DNA of 64,000 nt from Streptomyces gelaticus (GCF_014649535.1 NZ_BMTF01000025.1:17702-81701), one strand, 5' to 3'; numbered from the stretch's first letter, positions 35,115 through 43,480 are shown. The notes: generated by a model not told the origin, from the letters alone. A program made the numbers and translations.

Positions 35115-35519
35115 TCATCCTCCCAGTTCACAACGTGGTTCCGGACCGCCGGGGAGCGCCGCCTGGGCCTCCAGCTCGGCCCTGGCGAGCTGGGCGCCCA
35201 CCTGGGCGCGGACGGCCCGGAGCTGTTCGATGAGCGCGTCGAGCTCGCCGAGTTTGCGCCGGTAGACGGCGAGCGAGGCGGGGCAGGCGTCACCGGCCGG
35301 GTGGCCGGCGCGCAGGCACTCGACGAACGGCCGGGTCTCCTCCAGCTCGAACCCGAAGTCCTGGAGGGTCCGGATCTGCTGGACCAGCCGCAGGTCGTCC
35401 TCGTCGTACGCGCGGTAGCCGTTGTCGGCCCGCCGGGCCGGCAGCAGTCCGCGGGACTCGTAGTAGCGCAGAGTCCGCGTGGTCGTTCCGGCCCGTTCTG
35501 CCAGCTCCCCGATTCGCAT
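35115..35519 (-). CDS. MerR-family regulator with two C-terminal cysteines
   Basis: A 134-aa regulator. Winged HTH MRIGELAERAGTTTRTLRYY (residues 1-20) through YRAYDEDDLRLVQQI, then a dimerisation helix. Effector-region Cys residues sit at 68 and 79 (VECLRAGHPAGDACPAS), a spacing seen in metal- or redox-sensing MerR proteins. The downstream thioredoxin gene favours a thiol signal. The start ATG 35519 lies immediately after the promoter dyad, so the message may be leaderless. Likely autoregulated. Confidence 0.9.
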   Translation of the reverse strand: MRIGELAERAGTTTRTLRYYESRGLLPARRADNGYRAYDEDDLRLVQQIRTLQDFGFELEETRPFVECLRAGHPAGDACPASLAVYRRKLGELDALIEQLRAVRAQVGAQLARAELEAQAALPGGPEPRCELGG

Positions 35520-35534
35520 GTCCTCGACGGTAGA

Positions 35535-35554
35535 CCTTGACGCCGACGTCAAGG
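35535..35554 (-). promoter_or_regulatory. MerR-type operator in a 19-bp-spacer promoter
   Basis: Perfect dyad CCTTGACG-N4-CGTCAAGG. On the minus strand TTGCCT and TACCGT stand 19 bases apart across the dyad, the over-long spacer typical of MerR-activated promoters. TACCGT ends 7 bases before the MerR start codon, predicting transcription start at or next to the A of ATG. Confidence 0.75.
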
Positions 35555-35562
35555 CAAGCGCG

Positions 35563-35598
35563 AAGGGGCCGCCGCGGGAGTTCCCGCGACGGCCCCTT
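35563..35598 (-). terminator. Terminator of the dicarboxylate-transporter gene
   Basis: Seventeen-base arms (AAGGGGCCGCCGCGGGA at 35563-35579; partner 35582-35598) with one mismatch, 29 bases beyond the minus-strand transporter stop. Confidence 0.8.
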
Positions 35599-35626
35599 TC
35601 CGGTGCCGTTTCCGGTGCCGGTGCGG

Positions 35627-36985
35627 TTACGCCTTCGCCACCGCGTGCTGCTCGTCGCTGTCGCGCGGCTCCGGGACGCCGTGCACGTCGTCGTCCTGGT
35701 TGAGCATCTGCTCGTTCCACGGGAGCGCGCCGGAGAGGACCTGGTCCACCCGCTCCTTGTCGATCTCCTTGGTCCAGGTGCCGACCAGGACGGTGGCCAC
35801 GGCGTTGCCCGCGAAGTTCGTCATGGCGCGGGCCTCACTCATGAAGCGGTCGATGCCGACGATCAGGCCGACGCCGTCGACCAGTCCGGGGCGGTGCGAC
35901 TGGAGTCCGCCCGCGAGGGTGGCCAGGCCCGCGCCGGTGACTCCGGCGGCGCCCTTCGAGGCGACGATCATGAAGAGCAGAAGCGAGACCTGCTCGCCGG
36001 CGCTCAGCGGGTCGCCCATCGCGTTGGCGATGAAGAGCGAGGACATCGTGAGGTAGATCGCGGTGCCGTCGAGGTTGAAGGAGTAGCCGGTCGGCACGGT
36101 GATGCCGACGACCGGGCGGCTGACCCCGAGGTGCTCCATCTTCGCGATGAGCCGCGGCAGGGCGGACTCGGAGGAGGAAGTGGAGAGGATCAGCAGGAAC
36201 TCACGGCCCAGGTACTTCAGCAGGGAGATCAGGTTGACCCCGGCGACCAGCCGCAGGATCGTGCCGAGCACCACGAAGACGAAGATCGCGCAGGTCACGT
36301 AGAAGCCGACCATGATGATCGCGAGGGACTTCAGCGCGTCCACGCCGGTCTCACCGACCACCGCCGCCATCGCACCGAACGCGCCGACCGGGGCCGCCCA
36401 CATGATCATGGCGAGGATCCGGAAGACGAGGCGCTGGATGTGGCCGATGCCGCGCAGCACCGGCTCGCCCGCCGAGCCCATGGCCTGGAGCGCGAAGCCT
36501 GCGAGCAGGGCGACGAGGAGGGTCTGGAGGACCTCGCCCTCGGTGAAGGCGGAGACGATCGTCGTCGGGATGATGCCGAGCAGGAAGTCGGTGGTGGACT
36601 CGCTCGCGCCGGCCGCCTGCTGCTCGCCCGCGGCGCGTGCCGCTTCGGTGAGGTGGAGGCCCTGGCCCGGCTCCAGGAGGTTGCCCACGAGCAGACCGAT
36701 GGCCAGGGCGACGGTCGACATCACCAGGAAGTAGCCGAGGGCGAGGCCGCCGACCGCGCCGACCTTGGCGGCCTTGCGCACCGAGCCGACGCCCAGCACG
36801 ATCGTGCAGAAGATGATGGGCGAGATCATCATCTTGATCAGGTTCACGAAGGCGGTGCCGATCGGCTTGAGCTCGACGGCGACGCCCGGGGCCGCGAAGC
36901 CCACCAGGATGCCGAGCACCACCGCCGCGATCACGGCCAGATACAGATAATGCGTGCGGTCCCGCTTGGCGGCTGCCACTCCCAC
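35627..36985 (-). CDS. dctA: C4-dicarboxylate/proton symporter (DctA/DAACS family)
   Basis: A 452-aa membrane carrier with ~8 helices and two re-entrant hairpins. Diagnostic motifs: LILSTSSSESALPRLI (serine-rich hairpin), VPTGYSFNLDGTAIYLTM, and MIVASKGAAGVTGAGLATLA. Imports succinate, malate or fumarate (or glutamate) with protons. I chose GTG 36985 because GAGGAG lies 7 bases upstream; an upstream start at 37096 adds an unlikely basic tail. Divergent from a CitA/DcuS-like two-component system 166 bases away, which almost certainly controls it. Confidence 0.93.
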   Translation of the reverse strand: MGVAAAKRDRTHYLYLAVIAAVVLGILVGFAAPGVAVELKPIGTAFVNLIKMMISPIIFCTIVLGVGSVRKAAKVGAVGGLALGYFLVMSTVALAIGLLVGNLLEPGQGLHLTEAARAAGEQQAAGASESTTDFLLGIIPTTIVSAFTEGEVLQTLLVALLAGFALQAMGSAGEPVLRGIGHIQRLVFRILAMIMWAAPVGAFGAMAAVVGETGVDALKSLAIIMVGFYVTCAIFVFVVLGTILRLVAGVNLISLLKYLGREFLLILSTSSSESALPRLIAKMEHLGVSRPVVGITVPTGYSFNLDGTAIYLTMSSLFIANAMGDPLSAGEQVSLLLFMIVASKGAAGVTGAGLATLAGGLQSHRPGLVDGVGLIVGIDRFMSEARAMTNFAGNAVATVLVGTWTKEIDKERVDQVLSGALPWNEQMLNQDDDVHGVPEPRDSDEQHAVAKA

Positions 36986-37151
36986 GGGTTTCTCCTCGGC
37001 TCGTCCGGGTCGCTCCCCCGTCCCTGGGGGCGCAAGGGCTGTCCGGCGGATCACGGCCGGAAAAACCCTTGGCGAATATCTCGCTCTCTGTGACACCGGT
37101 CACCGTTGCGTGCATTTCGTTCATGCGTTTTCGGCCAGGCAGACTGGGGCC

Positions 37152-38843
37152 ATGCGTCTCCCCCGTCCCCGTACCCGCCCGCGCAGCCTGGCCGGTCAGC
37201 TCTTCGCCATGCAGGTGGTGCTGGTGGCGGCCGTGGTGGCGGGGTGCGCGTTCTTCGCCTACGTCTCCGGCAGGGGACAGGCGAAGGAGACCGCGACCCG
37301 GCAGGTCACGGCGGCCGCGCTGGCCATCGCGGCCTCGCCGTCGGTACGGGAGGCGATCCGCACCCCGGACCCGTCCGCGGTGCTCCAGCCGTACGCGGAA
37401 AGGGTCCGCAAGGACACCGGGATCACCTTCGTCACGATCATGTCCCCGCAGCGGGTCCGCTGGACGCACCCCGACTCCCAGCAGATCGGGGAGGAGTTCC
37501 TCGGGCACACCGCGCGGGCGCTGCGCGGCGAGACGTTCTCGGAGACGTACACCGGCACGCTCGGCCCCTCGATCCGGGTGGTCACCCCGATCCGGGACGG
37601 CGGCAAGATCACCGGCCTGGTCAGTGCGGGCATCACGGTCGAGCGGGTCTCCTCGCAGGTCCGCGCGCAGCTCGGGGCGCTGGGGCTCGCGGCGGGCGGG
37701 GCGCTCGCGGTCGGCGGCATCGGCACGTATGTGATCAACGCCCGGCTGCGGCGGCACACGCACGGCATGAACGCCGCCGAGCTGAGCCGGATGCACGACT
37801 ACCACCAGGCCACGCTGCACGCGGTACGCGAGGGGCTGCTGATGCTCGACGGGCGGCGCAGGATCGCACTGATCAACGACGCGGGCCGGGAGCTGCTGGG
37901 TCTGGAGCCGGGTGCGGTCGGGCGCCGGGTCGCCGAGCTGGACCTGCCGGCGCCGCTGACCGGTGCGCTGCTCGCCTCCGAGGCACGGGTCGACGAGCTG
38001 CATCTGACGGCGGACCGGGTGATCGTGGTCAACACCCGTCCAGTGGTGGGCGGGGAGCAGCGCGGCACGGTCGTGACCCTGCGCGATCACACCGAACTCC
38101 AGGCGCTGTCCGGCGAGTTGGATTCCGAGCGGGGGTTCACCCAGGCCCTGCGCTCGCAGGCGCACGAGGCGGCGAACCGGCTGCACACCGTCGTCTCGCT
38201 GATCGAACTGGGCCGGGCCGAGGAGGCGGTGGGCTTCGCCACCGCCGAGCTGGAGCTGGCCCAGGCCCTCACCGACCGGGTGGTGGACGCGGTCGCCGAA
38301 CCGGTGCTGGCCGCGCTGCTGCTCGGCAAGGCGGCACAGGCGAACGAGCGGGGGGTGGAGCTGGTGCTCGCGGACGACAGCCTGATCGACGACGGCGCGC
38401 TGCCCGCGACACTGCGGCAGCGGGACCTGGTGACGATCCTCGGCAATCTGATCGACAACGCGGTGGACGCGGCGTCGGAGGCAGTGACCGGGGTGCCGGA
38501 CCCCGGGTCCGTGCCCGCCCGGCGGGGCGCGGGGAGCGGCCGGGCCGCCCGCGCCCGGGTCACCGTCACCGCGCTCGCCGAGGAGGGCGAACTGCTGCTG
38601 CGGGTCGCCGACACGGGGGCCGGGATCGATCCGGCGGACGCCGCCGAGGTGTTCGAGCGGGGCTGGTCGACGCACGGAGCGGGCCGGGGCATCGGGCTCG
38701 CCCTCGTACAGCAGGCGGTGCACCGCAACGGCGGGCAGGTGGCGCTGGACCGCGGCCCGGACGGCGGTGCCGAGTTCACGGTGCGGCTGCCGCTGACCGT
38801 CGCCGACCGCACGACGTACACCACGAAGGAAACCACAACATGA
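37152..38843 (+). CDS. CitA/DcuS-family sensor histidine kinase
   Basis: A 563-aa kinase: TM1 (about 17-37), an extracellular sCache/PASTA-like sensor (about 40-175, including RWTHPDSQQIGEEF and GSLGPSIRV-type strand), TM2 (about 178-200), a cytosolic PAS (DYHQATLHAVREGLLML...), an SpoOB-type dimerisation helix with phospho-His H338 in QAHEAANRLH, and an HATPase domain (NLIDNAVDAASE, DTGAGIDP, GRGIGLALV). RWTHP and the citrate/C4-dicarboxylate-sensor layout suggest it senses carboxylates. Co-translated with the regulator (ATGA). Confidence 0.93.
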   Translation: MRLPRPRTRPRSLAGQLFAMQVVLVAAVVAGCAFFAYVSGRGQAKETATRQVTAAALAIAASPSVREAIRTPDPSAVLQPYAERVRKDTGITFVTIMSPQRVRWTHPDSQQIGEEFLGHTARALRGETFSETYTGTLGPSIRVVTPIRDGGKITGLVSAGITVERVSSQVRAQLGALGLAAGGALAVGGIGTYVINARLRRHTHGMNAAELSRMHDYHQATLHAVREGLLMLDGRRRIALINDAGRELLGLEPGAVGRRVAELDLPAPLTGALLASEARVDELHLTADRVIVVNTRPVVGGEQRGTVVTLRDHTELQALSGELDSERGFTQALRSQAHEAANRLHTVVSLIELGRAEEAVGFATAELELAQALTDRVVDAVAEPVLAALLLGKAAQANERGVELVLADDSLIDDGALPATLRQRDLVTILGNLIDNAVDAASEAVTGVPDPGSVPARRGAGSGRAARARVTVTALAEEGELLLRVADTGAGIDPADAAEVFERGWSTHGAGRGIGLALVQQAVHRNGGQVALDRGPDGGAEFTVRLPLTVADRTTYTTKETTT

Positions 38844-39511
38844 TCCAGGTGCTGGTCGTCGAGGACGATCCCGTCGCCGCGGACGCGCATCGGCTGTACG
38901 TGGGCCGCGTCCCCGGGTTCACGGTGGCGGCCGTCGCGCATTCGCGTGCGGAGGCGGTGCGGGCGCTGGAGCGCACCCCGGTCGATCTGCTGCTCCTGGA
39001 CCTGTATCTGCCCGACGGGCACGGTCTGCAACTGCTGCGTTCGCTGCGGGCGGCCGGGAACTCGGCGGATGTCATCGCGGTGACGTCGGCACGCGATCTG
39101 GCGGTGGTCCGGGAGGGGGTGTCGCTCGGTGTCGTCCAGTACGTGCTGAAGCCGTTCACCTTCGCCACCCTGCGCGACCGGCTCGTGCGCTACGCGGAGT
39201 TCCGCGCGGCGGCGGGTGAGGCGAGCGGCCAGGACGAGGTGGACCGGGCGCTCGGCGCACTGCGCGCACCGCAGGCCCGGCTGCCGAAGGGGCTGAGCGG
39301 CCCGACGCTGGAGGCCGTCACCCGCGCCCTGCGGGCCGCCCCGGACGGGGTGACGGCGGCGGCGGCCGGCGAGGAACTGGGCATCTCACGGATCACCGCC
39401 CGCCGTTATCTGGAACATCTGGTGACGATGGGGCGTGCGGTGCGCAGTCCGCAGTACGGTCAGATCGGACGTCCGGAGCTGCACTACCGGTGGGTGACCC
39501 GCGACGGCTGA
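38840..39511 (+). CDS. CitB/DcuR-family response regulator
   Basis: A 223-aa regulator: receiver with D9-D10, phosphoacceptor D54 (LLLLDLYLPDG) and the Lys in YVLKPF, then a linker and a winged-helix domain (VTAAAAGEELGISRITARRYLEHL) ending RPELHYRWV, the CitB-type pattern. Overlaps the kinase gene by four bases. Expected to activate the divergent dicarboxylate transporter gene when the kinase detects C4-dicarboxylate or citrate. Confidence 0.93.
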   Translation: MIQVLVVEDDPVAADAHRLYVGRVPGFTVAAVAHSRAEAVRALERTPVDLLLLDLYLPDGHGLQLLRSLRAAGNSADVIAVTSARDLAVVREGVSLGVVQYVLKPFTFATLRDRLVRYAEFRAAAGEASGQDEVDRALGALRAPQARLPKGLSGPTLEAVTRALRAAPDGVTAAAAGEELGISRITARRYLEHLVTMGRAVRSPQYGQIGRPELHYRWVTRDG

Positions 39512-39531
39512 CGGACCGACGGCACCCGGGC

Positions 39532-39574
39532 CCGCGTCCTCGTCGGCTCGGCGTGGACGCCGACGAGGACGCGG
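39532..39574. terminator. Bidirectional hairpin
   Basis: Perfect 16-base arms (CCGCGTCCTCGTCGGC at 39532-39547, complement 39559-39574) between the regulator stop and the convergent haloperoxidase gene. Confidence 0.8.
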
Positions 39575-39597
39575 ACGGCGGTCGTTCGCCGACCGGT

Positions 39598-40857
39598 TCA
39601 GTGCTCCTGGAACAGCGACCGGGCGTGCCTCAGGCCGTACCTGGCGACATCGGTACCCAGTGCGACCCCGGCCTCGTCCGCGAGTCGGGTGTGGATGCCC
39701 AGCCAGACCCGCGCGTCCATGTTCTCCAGCGTGAGCTGGTGCCATGCGGTGTAGGTACGGACGACGCCCGGTGCGGTGCCGCTGGTCAGGGTGAACGGGG
39801 CCGTACGCGGTCCTGCGAGGGCGGTGAGTACGGTTTCCGCCGCGCCTGCGTACGTGTTGTGGCCACTGGGGTAGTCCGGGTGCGCCGGGGTGGGGCGCAG
39901 TGGGGTCCATGACGGGTCGGCAGCGATCTCGCCGACGCCTGTTCGGATCGCGGTGACGGGGCGCCACAGCGGGTAGGTGTACTTGCTGTCGGAGGTGGCG
40001 ATCTGGGTGTCCACCAGCGTGGCGTGGGTCAGGGCGACGAGTTCGGCCTGTTTGCGCAGCGGCTGGTGGGAGGTGGCTGCGAGCGCGACGCGAATCGGCT
40101 TGGTCCACAGGGCCGGCGAGGAGTCGAACCAGAAGTTGGCCGTGTCGGTCTGTCGCGCGGTGCGCACGGTGCTGTTCAGCTCACCGAAGTCCCGGACCTC
40201 CTTCAGGTCGGTCCGGTACCGCTCGGACGTCGGAGCGGGAGGCGCGGGCAGTCGGAACTGGCCGGCACTCTTCAGCAGGAAGGGCCGGGCGAACCGGCTG
40301 CCGTTCTGGATGGCGGGCGCGAACGCGGGCGGGGTGGGCTGCCAGACGCCCGGCGCGGCCGGTGGCACGGTGAAGGGGGCGTTCACGGAGGCCGCATCGA
40401 GGCCGTCTCCCTCGCGGTCGTGCAGTACCTCCATCGCCTGGCGTTCGCCGGCTGCGGCGCCCAAGGTCTCGGCCGGACCGTCGGGAGTCCGGTCCAGGGT
40501 CTGTTGCAGAGCGGCATCCAGCTCCGGGGCACGGGTGGGAACCAGCTCGACCAGGGCGCGGTGCACCGCGGCGGCCAGCGCCGCGTCCTGGTAGTCCCTG
40601 CGGTCGACCCCGGACGGCACATGCTGCAGGGCCCGCGCCGCCGCGGTCCAGCTGATCGCCCAGGTACGGCTGTTGGTCACCGGAGGCAGTGATGAGCCGG
40701 CCGTCGCGATCGTGTCGGCCGTGGTGTCGTACCAGTCGAGCGCCACGGAGCTGCGGCCGTGCCCGGGCACAGGTGCGGCGACGCTCGGCGCTGCGCCGGA
40801 GGCGACCAGCAGTGCCGTGGAGGCCACCAGGGCCGCACGGGTCTTCGGAAACTTCAC
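39598..40857 (-). CDS. Secreted vanadium-haloperoxidase/PAP2-like protein
   Basis: A 419-aa exported protein: signal peptide MKFPKTRAALVASTALLVAS...SVA-A. The PAP2/VHPO core is KYTYPLWRPVTAIR, PAHPDYPSGHNTYAGAA (about residue 331) and ENMDARVWLGIHTRLADEAG. The three motifs (K...R, P-S-G-H, and R-x-x-x-G-x-H) are those of vanadium-dependent haloperoxidases and acid phosphatases, so it binds vanadate or phosphate outside the cell. Oxidative halogenation versus phosphatase activity cannot be told by eye. GAGGAG lies 8 bases before GTG 40857. Followed leftward by a convergent terminator. Confidence 0.88.
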   Translation of the reverse strand: MKFPKTRAALVASTALLVASGAAPSVAAPVPGHGRSSVALDWYDTTADTIATAGSSLPPVTNSRTWAISWTAAARALQHVPSGVDRRDYQDAALAAAVHRALVELVPTRAPELDAALQQTLDRTPDGPAETLGAAAGERQAMEVLHDREGDGLDAASVNAPFTVPPAAPGVWQPTPPAFAPAIQNGSRFARPFLLKSAGQFRLPAPPAPTSERYRTDLKEVRDFGELNSTVRTARQTDTANFWFDSSPALWTKPIRVALAATSHQPLRKQAELVALTHATLVDTQIATSDSKYTYPLWRPVTAIRTGVGEIAADPSWTPLRPTPAHPDYPSGHNTYAGAAETVLTALAGPRTAPFTLTSGTAPGVVRTYTAWHQLTLENMDARVWLGIHTRLADEAGVALGTDVARYGLRHARSLFQEH

Positions 40858-41165
40858 GGGATTAGCTCCTCATGGTGGAGTGGGGGGCCGGATGCCGACC
40901 CGTCCGTCCGGCAGTCATGTGCGACGGGACGCAGAGAATTGAGGACCTCGCCCCGGCCCCCAGCAGGTTCCCGGACGAAGCCGAGGGCTTGGCCCGGGAG
41001 CCTGCGGGGCGCTGCCGTGCCGGACCGGACACCCTGCCCTCAGGGAAACCGCCGCAGGCAGGAGCGGTCTTTTCCGTCGCTCCGTCCCGCCCGCGCCGGC
41101 GCACACTGCGGCACACGCGCAGGTGTTCACGGGCCGGCAGCGGCACCCTGCCGACCCGGCGGGGT
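40858..41165. other. 308-bp gap
   Basis: Promoter region of the minus-strand haloperoxidase gene plus the tail of the next minus-strand gene. Only weak short hairpins (for example CGGCAG/CTGCCG near 41136) are seen; no gene. Confidence 0.4.
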
Positions 41166-41861
41166 TCAGGCGGGGTCGGCGTTGATGTGGAAGGGGACGG
41201 TGACGATGTTGGAGGCGACGCCCATCAGGTCCAGGTCCTTGGCGCCGATCTTCCCGTCGCCGTCGAGGTCCTTCACGACACCGGGTGCGTCGTTGTAGAT
41301 GCCGTCGTGGTCGAGGTCGTCGACGACGGCCACGGTCAGGGTGGTGTCGACGTTCTGCCCTGCGATGGGGGCGCCGACGATCCAGGTGTCCCACAGTTCG
41401 GTCCTGTGGGGACTGCGGTCCGTGACGCCGGAGAGGTTGAACAGGTTGGCCAGGTTGGTGCCGGGCCCGGAGAAGCCGGGCAAGGTGCTGTTGGTGGTGG
41501 ATGACAGCACGACCAGTCCGGGGATCTTTTCGTCCTGGCCGGTGGAGAACGTGCCGGGGAAGGGGGCGATGTTGTTGTGCGCGGCCGGGCCGGTGAGCTG
41601 GAGCCCGTTGTAGCCGGTCTGGGCCAGGTTCTTGCCCCGGAAGGAGAGCTTCAGGTCCACCAGCCAGCCCTTGCCCTCCACGCCCGCGTTGTCCGCGCGT
41701 TCGGGCGCGACGACCTTCACCTTGACCGGGTGCGTTGCGGCGGAGGCGGACCTGTCCGGGCTCGACGCGTTCGCGCTGGACAGCCCGAAGGCCGTGGCAC
41801 CCAGGCCGAGGATCGTGGCCGCACTCGCTCCGAGGGCCCAGCCGAGCTTCTTCTTCCTCAT
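41166..41861 (-). CDS. Secreted protein with two C-terminal calcium-loop motifs
   Basis: A 231-aa exported protein. Signal peptide KKKLGWALGASAATILGLGA...SSANA, cleavage near residue 32. The middle (VDLKLSFRGKNLAQTGYNGL..., LVVLSSTTNSTLPGFSGPGTN) is unassigned and looks beta-rich. The C-terminus has D-L-D-H-D-G-I-Y-N-D (about 178-187) and D-L-D-G-D-G-K-I-G-A-K-D (about 194-205). These are dockerin- or EF-hand-like DxDxDG loops suggesting calcium-stabilised extracellular function. I do not recognise the family. It diverges from the sigma-factor gene; the inverted repeat lies in between. Confidence 0.65.
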   Translation of the reverse strand: MRKKKLGWALGASAATILGLGATAFGLSSANASSPDRSASAATHPVKVKVVAPERADNAGVEGKGWLVDLKLSFRGKNLAQTGYNGLQLTGPAAHNNIAPFPGTFSTGQDEKIPGLVVLSSTTNSTLPGFSGPGTNLANLFNLSGVTDRSPHRTELWDTWIVGAPIAGQNVDTTLTVAVVDDLDHDGIYNDAPGVVKDLDGDGKIGAKDLDLMGVASNIVTVPFHINADPA

Positions 41862-41940
41862 GACTTGTTCTCCTGAGTGTTGGGAGGCTTGCGGCCAGGT
41901 GTACGACCACCTGCGGCACCCGGTTCAATCCTCAGGTTGA
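41860..41940 (+). other. Possible 26-aa Cys-rich ORF spanning the left repeat arm
   Basis: ATG 41860 opens MTCSPECWEACGQVYDHL followed by RHPVQSSG and a stop in the repeat loop. It has three Cys. A homologous C-terminus (CPCGYVYD...RHPVQPED) is read on the minus strand through the other arm. No ribosome-binding site is apparent, so translation is unproven; it is recorded because the two arms differ only in two codons. Confidence 0.35.
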
Positions 41941-42184
41941 ACCGGGTGCCGCAGCTCGTCGTACACGTAGCCGCAAGGGCACTCGATCAGTGCCTCAGGA
42001 CACGAGAAACCGCATGTCGCAGCCGTCCTCGAAGACGGCGCAACCGGTGCGGTCAGGTATGGAAGTGAGTCGGATGGATCGGATCCGGTTCCGCGCCTCC
42101 CCGGAGCGCGGACTGTCCACCGCCTGCAGTTCGGGCCCGGCGACGCTCCAAGCGGCCCCGGCCTGCGAGATGAGGACATCGAGC
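41862..42184. promoter_or_regulatory. 323-bp divergent region with the inverted repeat
   Basis: Holds the promoters of the secreted protein (left) and of the sigma factor (right) plus the long inverted repeat listed next. Codons 5' of GTG 42185 look poor, so I do not extend the sigma factor to the upstream in-frame starts. Confidence 0.45.
41888..41977. repeat. 41-bp-arm imperfect inverted repeat with coding pattern
   Basis: Left arm 41888-41928 and right arm 41937-41977, 8-base loop; 37 of 41 arm positions pair. All four differences fall in two codons when both arms are read toward the loop, giving C-G-Q-V-Y-D-H-L-R-H-P-V-Q on the plus strand and C-G-Y-V-Y-D-E-L-R-H-P-V-Q on the minus strand. 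It could be a recent inverted duplication of a peptide end, a strong hairpin acting as terminator or attenuator, or both. Confidence 0.85.
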
Positions 42185-42694
42185 GTGACGCCGGACGAGC
42201 AGCTGATGACTGCGTTGTACACCGAGCACCACGATGTGCTGCTCTCCTTCGTGCGCAGGTACGTGCGCAGTCCCGAGCAGGCGGAGGACGTCGTGCAGGA
42301 GACACTGCTGCGGGCGTGGCGCAGCATCGACAGGATCGAGCCGCGCCACACCACCATCCGCTCCTATCTCTTCACGATCGCCCGCAATGTGCTCACCGAC
42401 AGCTGGCGCGCCGAGCAGCGGCGTCCGGAACCGCTCTATGACGACGAGGCACTCGCGGCTGTACCTTCTGCCGATGACGTGGAGGCGGCGCTGGAGGGGC
42501 ATGTGATCACCGCAGCGCTGGAACGCCTGTCCAGCGAGCATCGTGATGTGATCCAGGCGCTGTACTTCGAGGGGCTGACCGTCGCCGAGTCCGCGTCACG
42601 TCTCACGATCCCGGAGGGAACGGTCAAGTCCCGCGCCTACTACGCCGTACGCAACCTGCGCGCAGCCTTTGAAGAAATGGGAGTTCTGCGGTGA
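42185..42694 (+). CDS. ECF RNA polymerase sigma factor
   Basis: A 169-aa ECF sigma factor. Region 2 runs from FVRRYVRSPEQAEDVVQETL to RAWRSI and RSYLFTIARNVLTDSWR; region 4 is LSSEHRDVIQALYFEGLTVA then SASRLTIPEGTVKSRAYYAV. I chose GTG 42185 because AGGA lies 8 bases upstream; ATG 42170 adds five residues but has no ribosome-binding site. It is followed without gap by its zinc anti-sigma factor. Targets unknown; neighbouring peroxidase genes are candidates. Confidence 0.9.
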   Translation: MTPDEQLMTALYTEHHDVLLSFVRRYVRSPEQAEDVVQETLLRAWRSIDRIEPRHTTIRSYLFTIARNVLTDSWRAEQRRPEPLYDDEALAAVPSADDVEAALEGHVITAALERLSSEHRDVIQALYFEGLTVAESASRLTIPEGTVKSRAYYAVRNLRAAFEEMGVLR

Positions 42695-43383
42695 GCACCG
42701 ACCACGACGACATGCGCATGCTGATCGGCGCATATGTGCTGGGCGGTCTCAGCGAGACCGACCGCCGCGACCTGGAGTCCCACCTGCCCATGTGCCAGGA
42801 CTGCCGGGACGAGCTCTCGCGCTCGGCCCCGCTGGCGGGACTGCTCCGCCGTGCCCCGGGCATGTCCGCGCCCCGCCTCCGGGCCACGCGCGAGGCCGGC
42901 ACCGATGCGGCGCCGCCGGCTTCGCCGACCGGGCTCGACCGCCTGCTGGAGCAGGTCCGCGCCGCTGATGCCGCACGCAGGCGCCGGGCTCGTCGGCAGT
43001 GGCTGGTACTGGCCGCGGCCCTGATCGTGGTTGCCGGGCTCGGACTGGGGTCGATGCTGCCGTTCCGGCACTCGACCGGCCCGGCCGCGACCTTCACCTC
43101 GGCCGCCGGATATTCCGTGTCCGGCCGGGCCACGCTCACGGCCAAGCCCTGGGGCACTGCGGTGAGCGTCACCCTGGCCGACCTGCCCGCGGGAGCACCA
43201 GGACCCTTCGTCCTCCAGGTCTCCTCGGTGGACGGCCGCAAGGAGCAGGCGGCCACCTGGGCGATCACTCCCAACGGCAGCGCCGCCGTGACGGGGGCGA
43301 GTGCCCTGCACCTTCCCGACATCCGGTCCATCTCCGTGATGGACCAGGCGGGCCACCTGGTCGCCACGACCCGCTCACTCTGA
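42691..43383 (+). CDS. Membrane zinc anti-sigma factor
   Basis: A 230-aa anti-sigma factor. The N-terminal ZAS motif is H31-L-P-M-C35-Q-D-C38 (HxxxCxxC), one membrane helix lies at about residues 103-123 (QWLVLAAALIVVAGLGLGSM), and a ~105-residue extracytoplasmic domain (RskA/DUF4397-like beta-rich, TLTAKPWGTAVSVTLADLPA) follows. GTG start overlaps the sigma stop by four bases. Expected to hold the sigma factor at the membrane until redox or envelope stress. Confidence 0.9.
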   Translation: MSTDHDDMRMLIGAYVLGGLSETDRRDLESHLPMCQDCRDELSRSAPLAGLLRRAPGMSAPRLRATREAGTDAAPPASPTGLDRLLEQVRAADAARRRRARRQWLVLAAALIVVAGLGLGSMLPFRHSTGPAATFTSAAGYSVSGRATLTAKPWGTAVSVTLADLPAGAPGPFVLQVSSVDGRKEQAATWAITPNGSAAVTGASALHLPDIRSISVMDQAGHLVATTRSL

Positions 43384-43396
43384 CCCACCTCGACCG

Positions 43397-43435
43397 CCCT
43401 CCCGCGGACCGCTCCACTGCGGGCCCACGGGAGGG
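43397..43435. terminator. Hairpin between anti-sigma and DyP genes
   Basis: Eight-base arms (CCCTCCCG at 43397-43404, complement at 43428-43435) with a 23-base loop between convergent genes. Confidence 0.55.
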
Positions 43436-43480
43436 TCCCGTCCCTCGGCGGGCCGGTGCCACGGCGCGGGTGACTGCATG

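Noticed and set aside
41888..41977. Inverted repeat as terminal repeats of a mobile element
   Set aside because: Only 8 bases separate the arms, no transposase and no target-site duplication are visible.
41925..41990. A functional rubredoxin gene on the minus strand
   Set aside because: Only one Cys pair with C-P-C-G spacing, no second Cys knuckle, and no start codon with a ribosome-binding site in frame.
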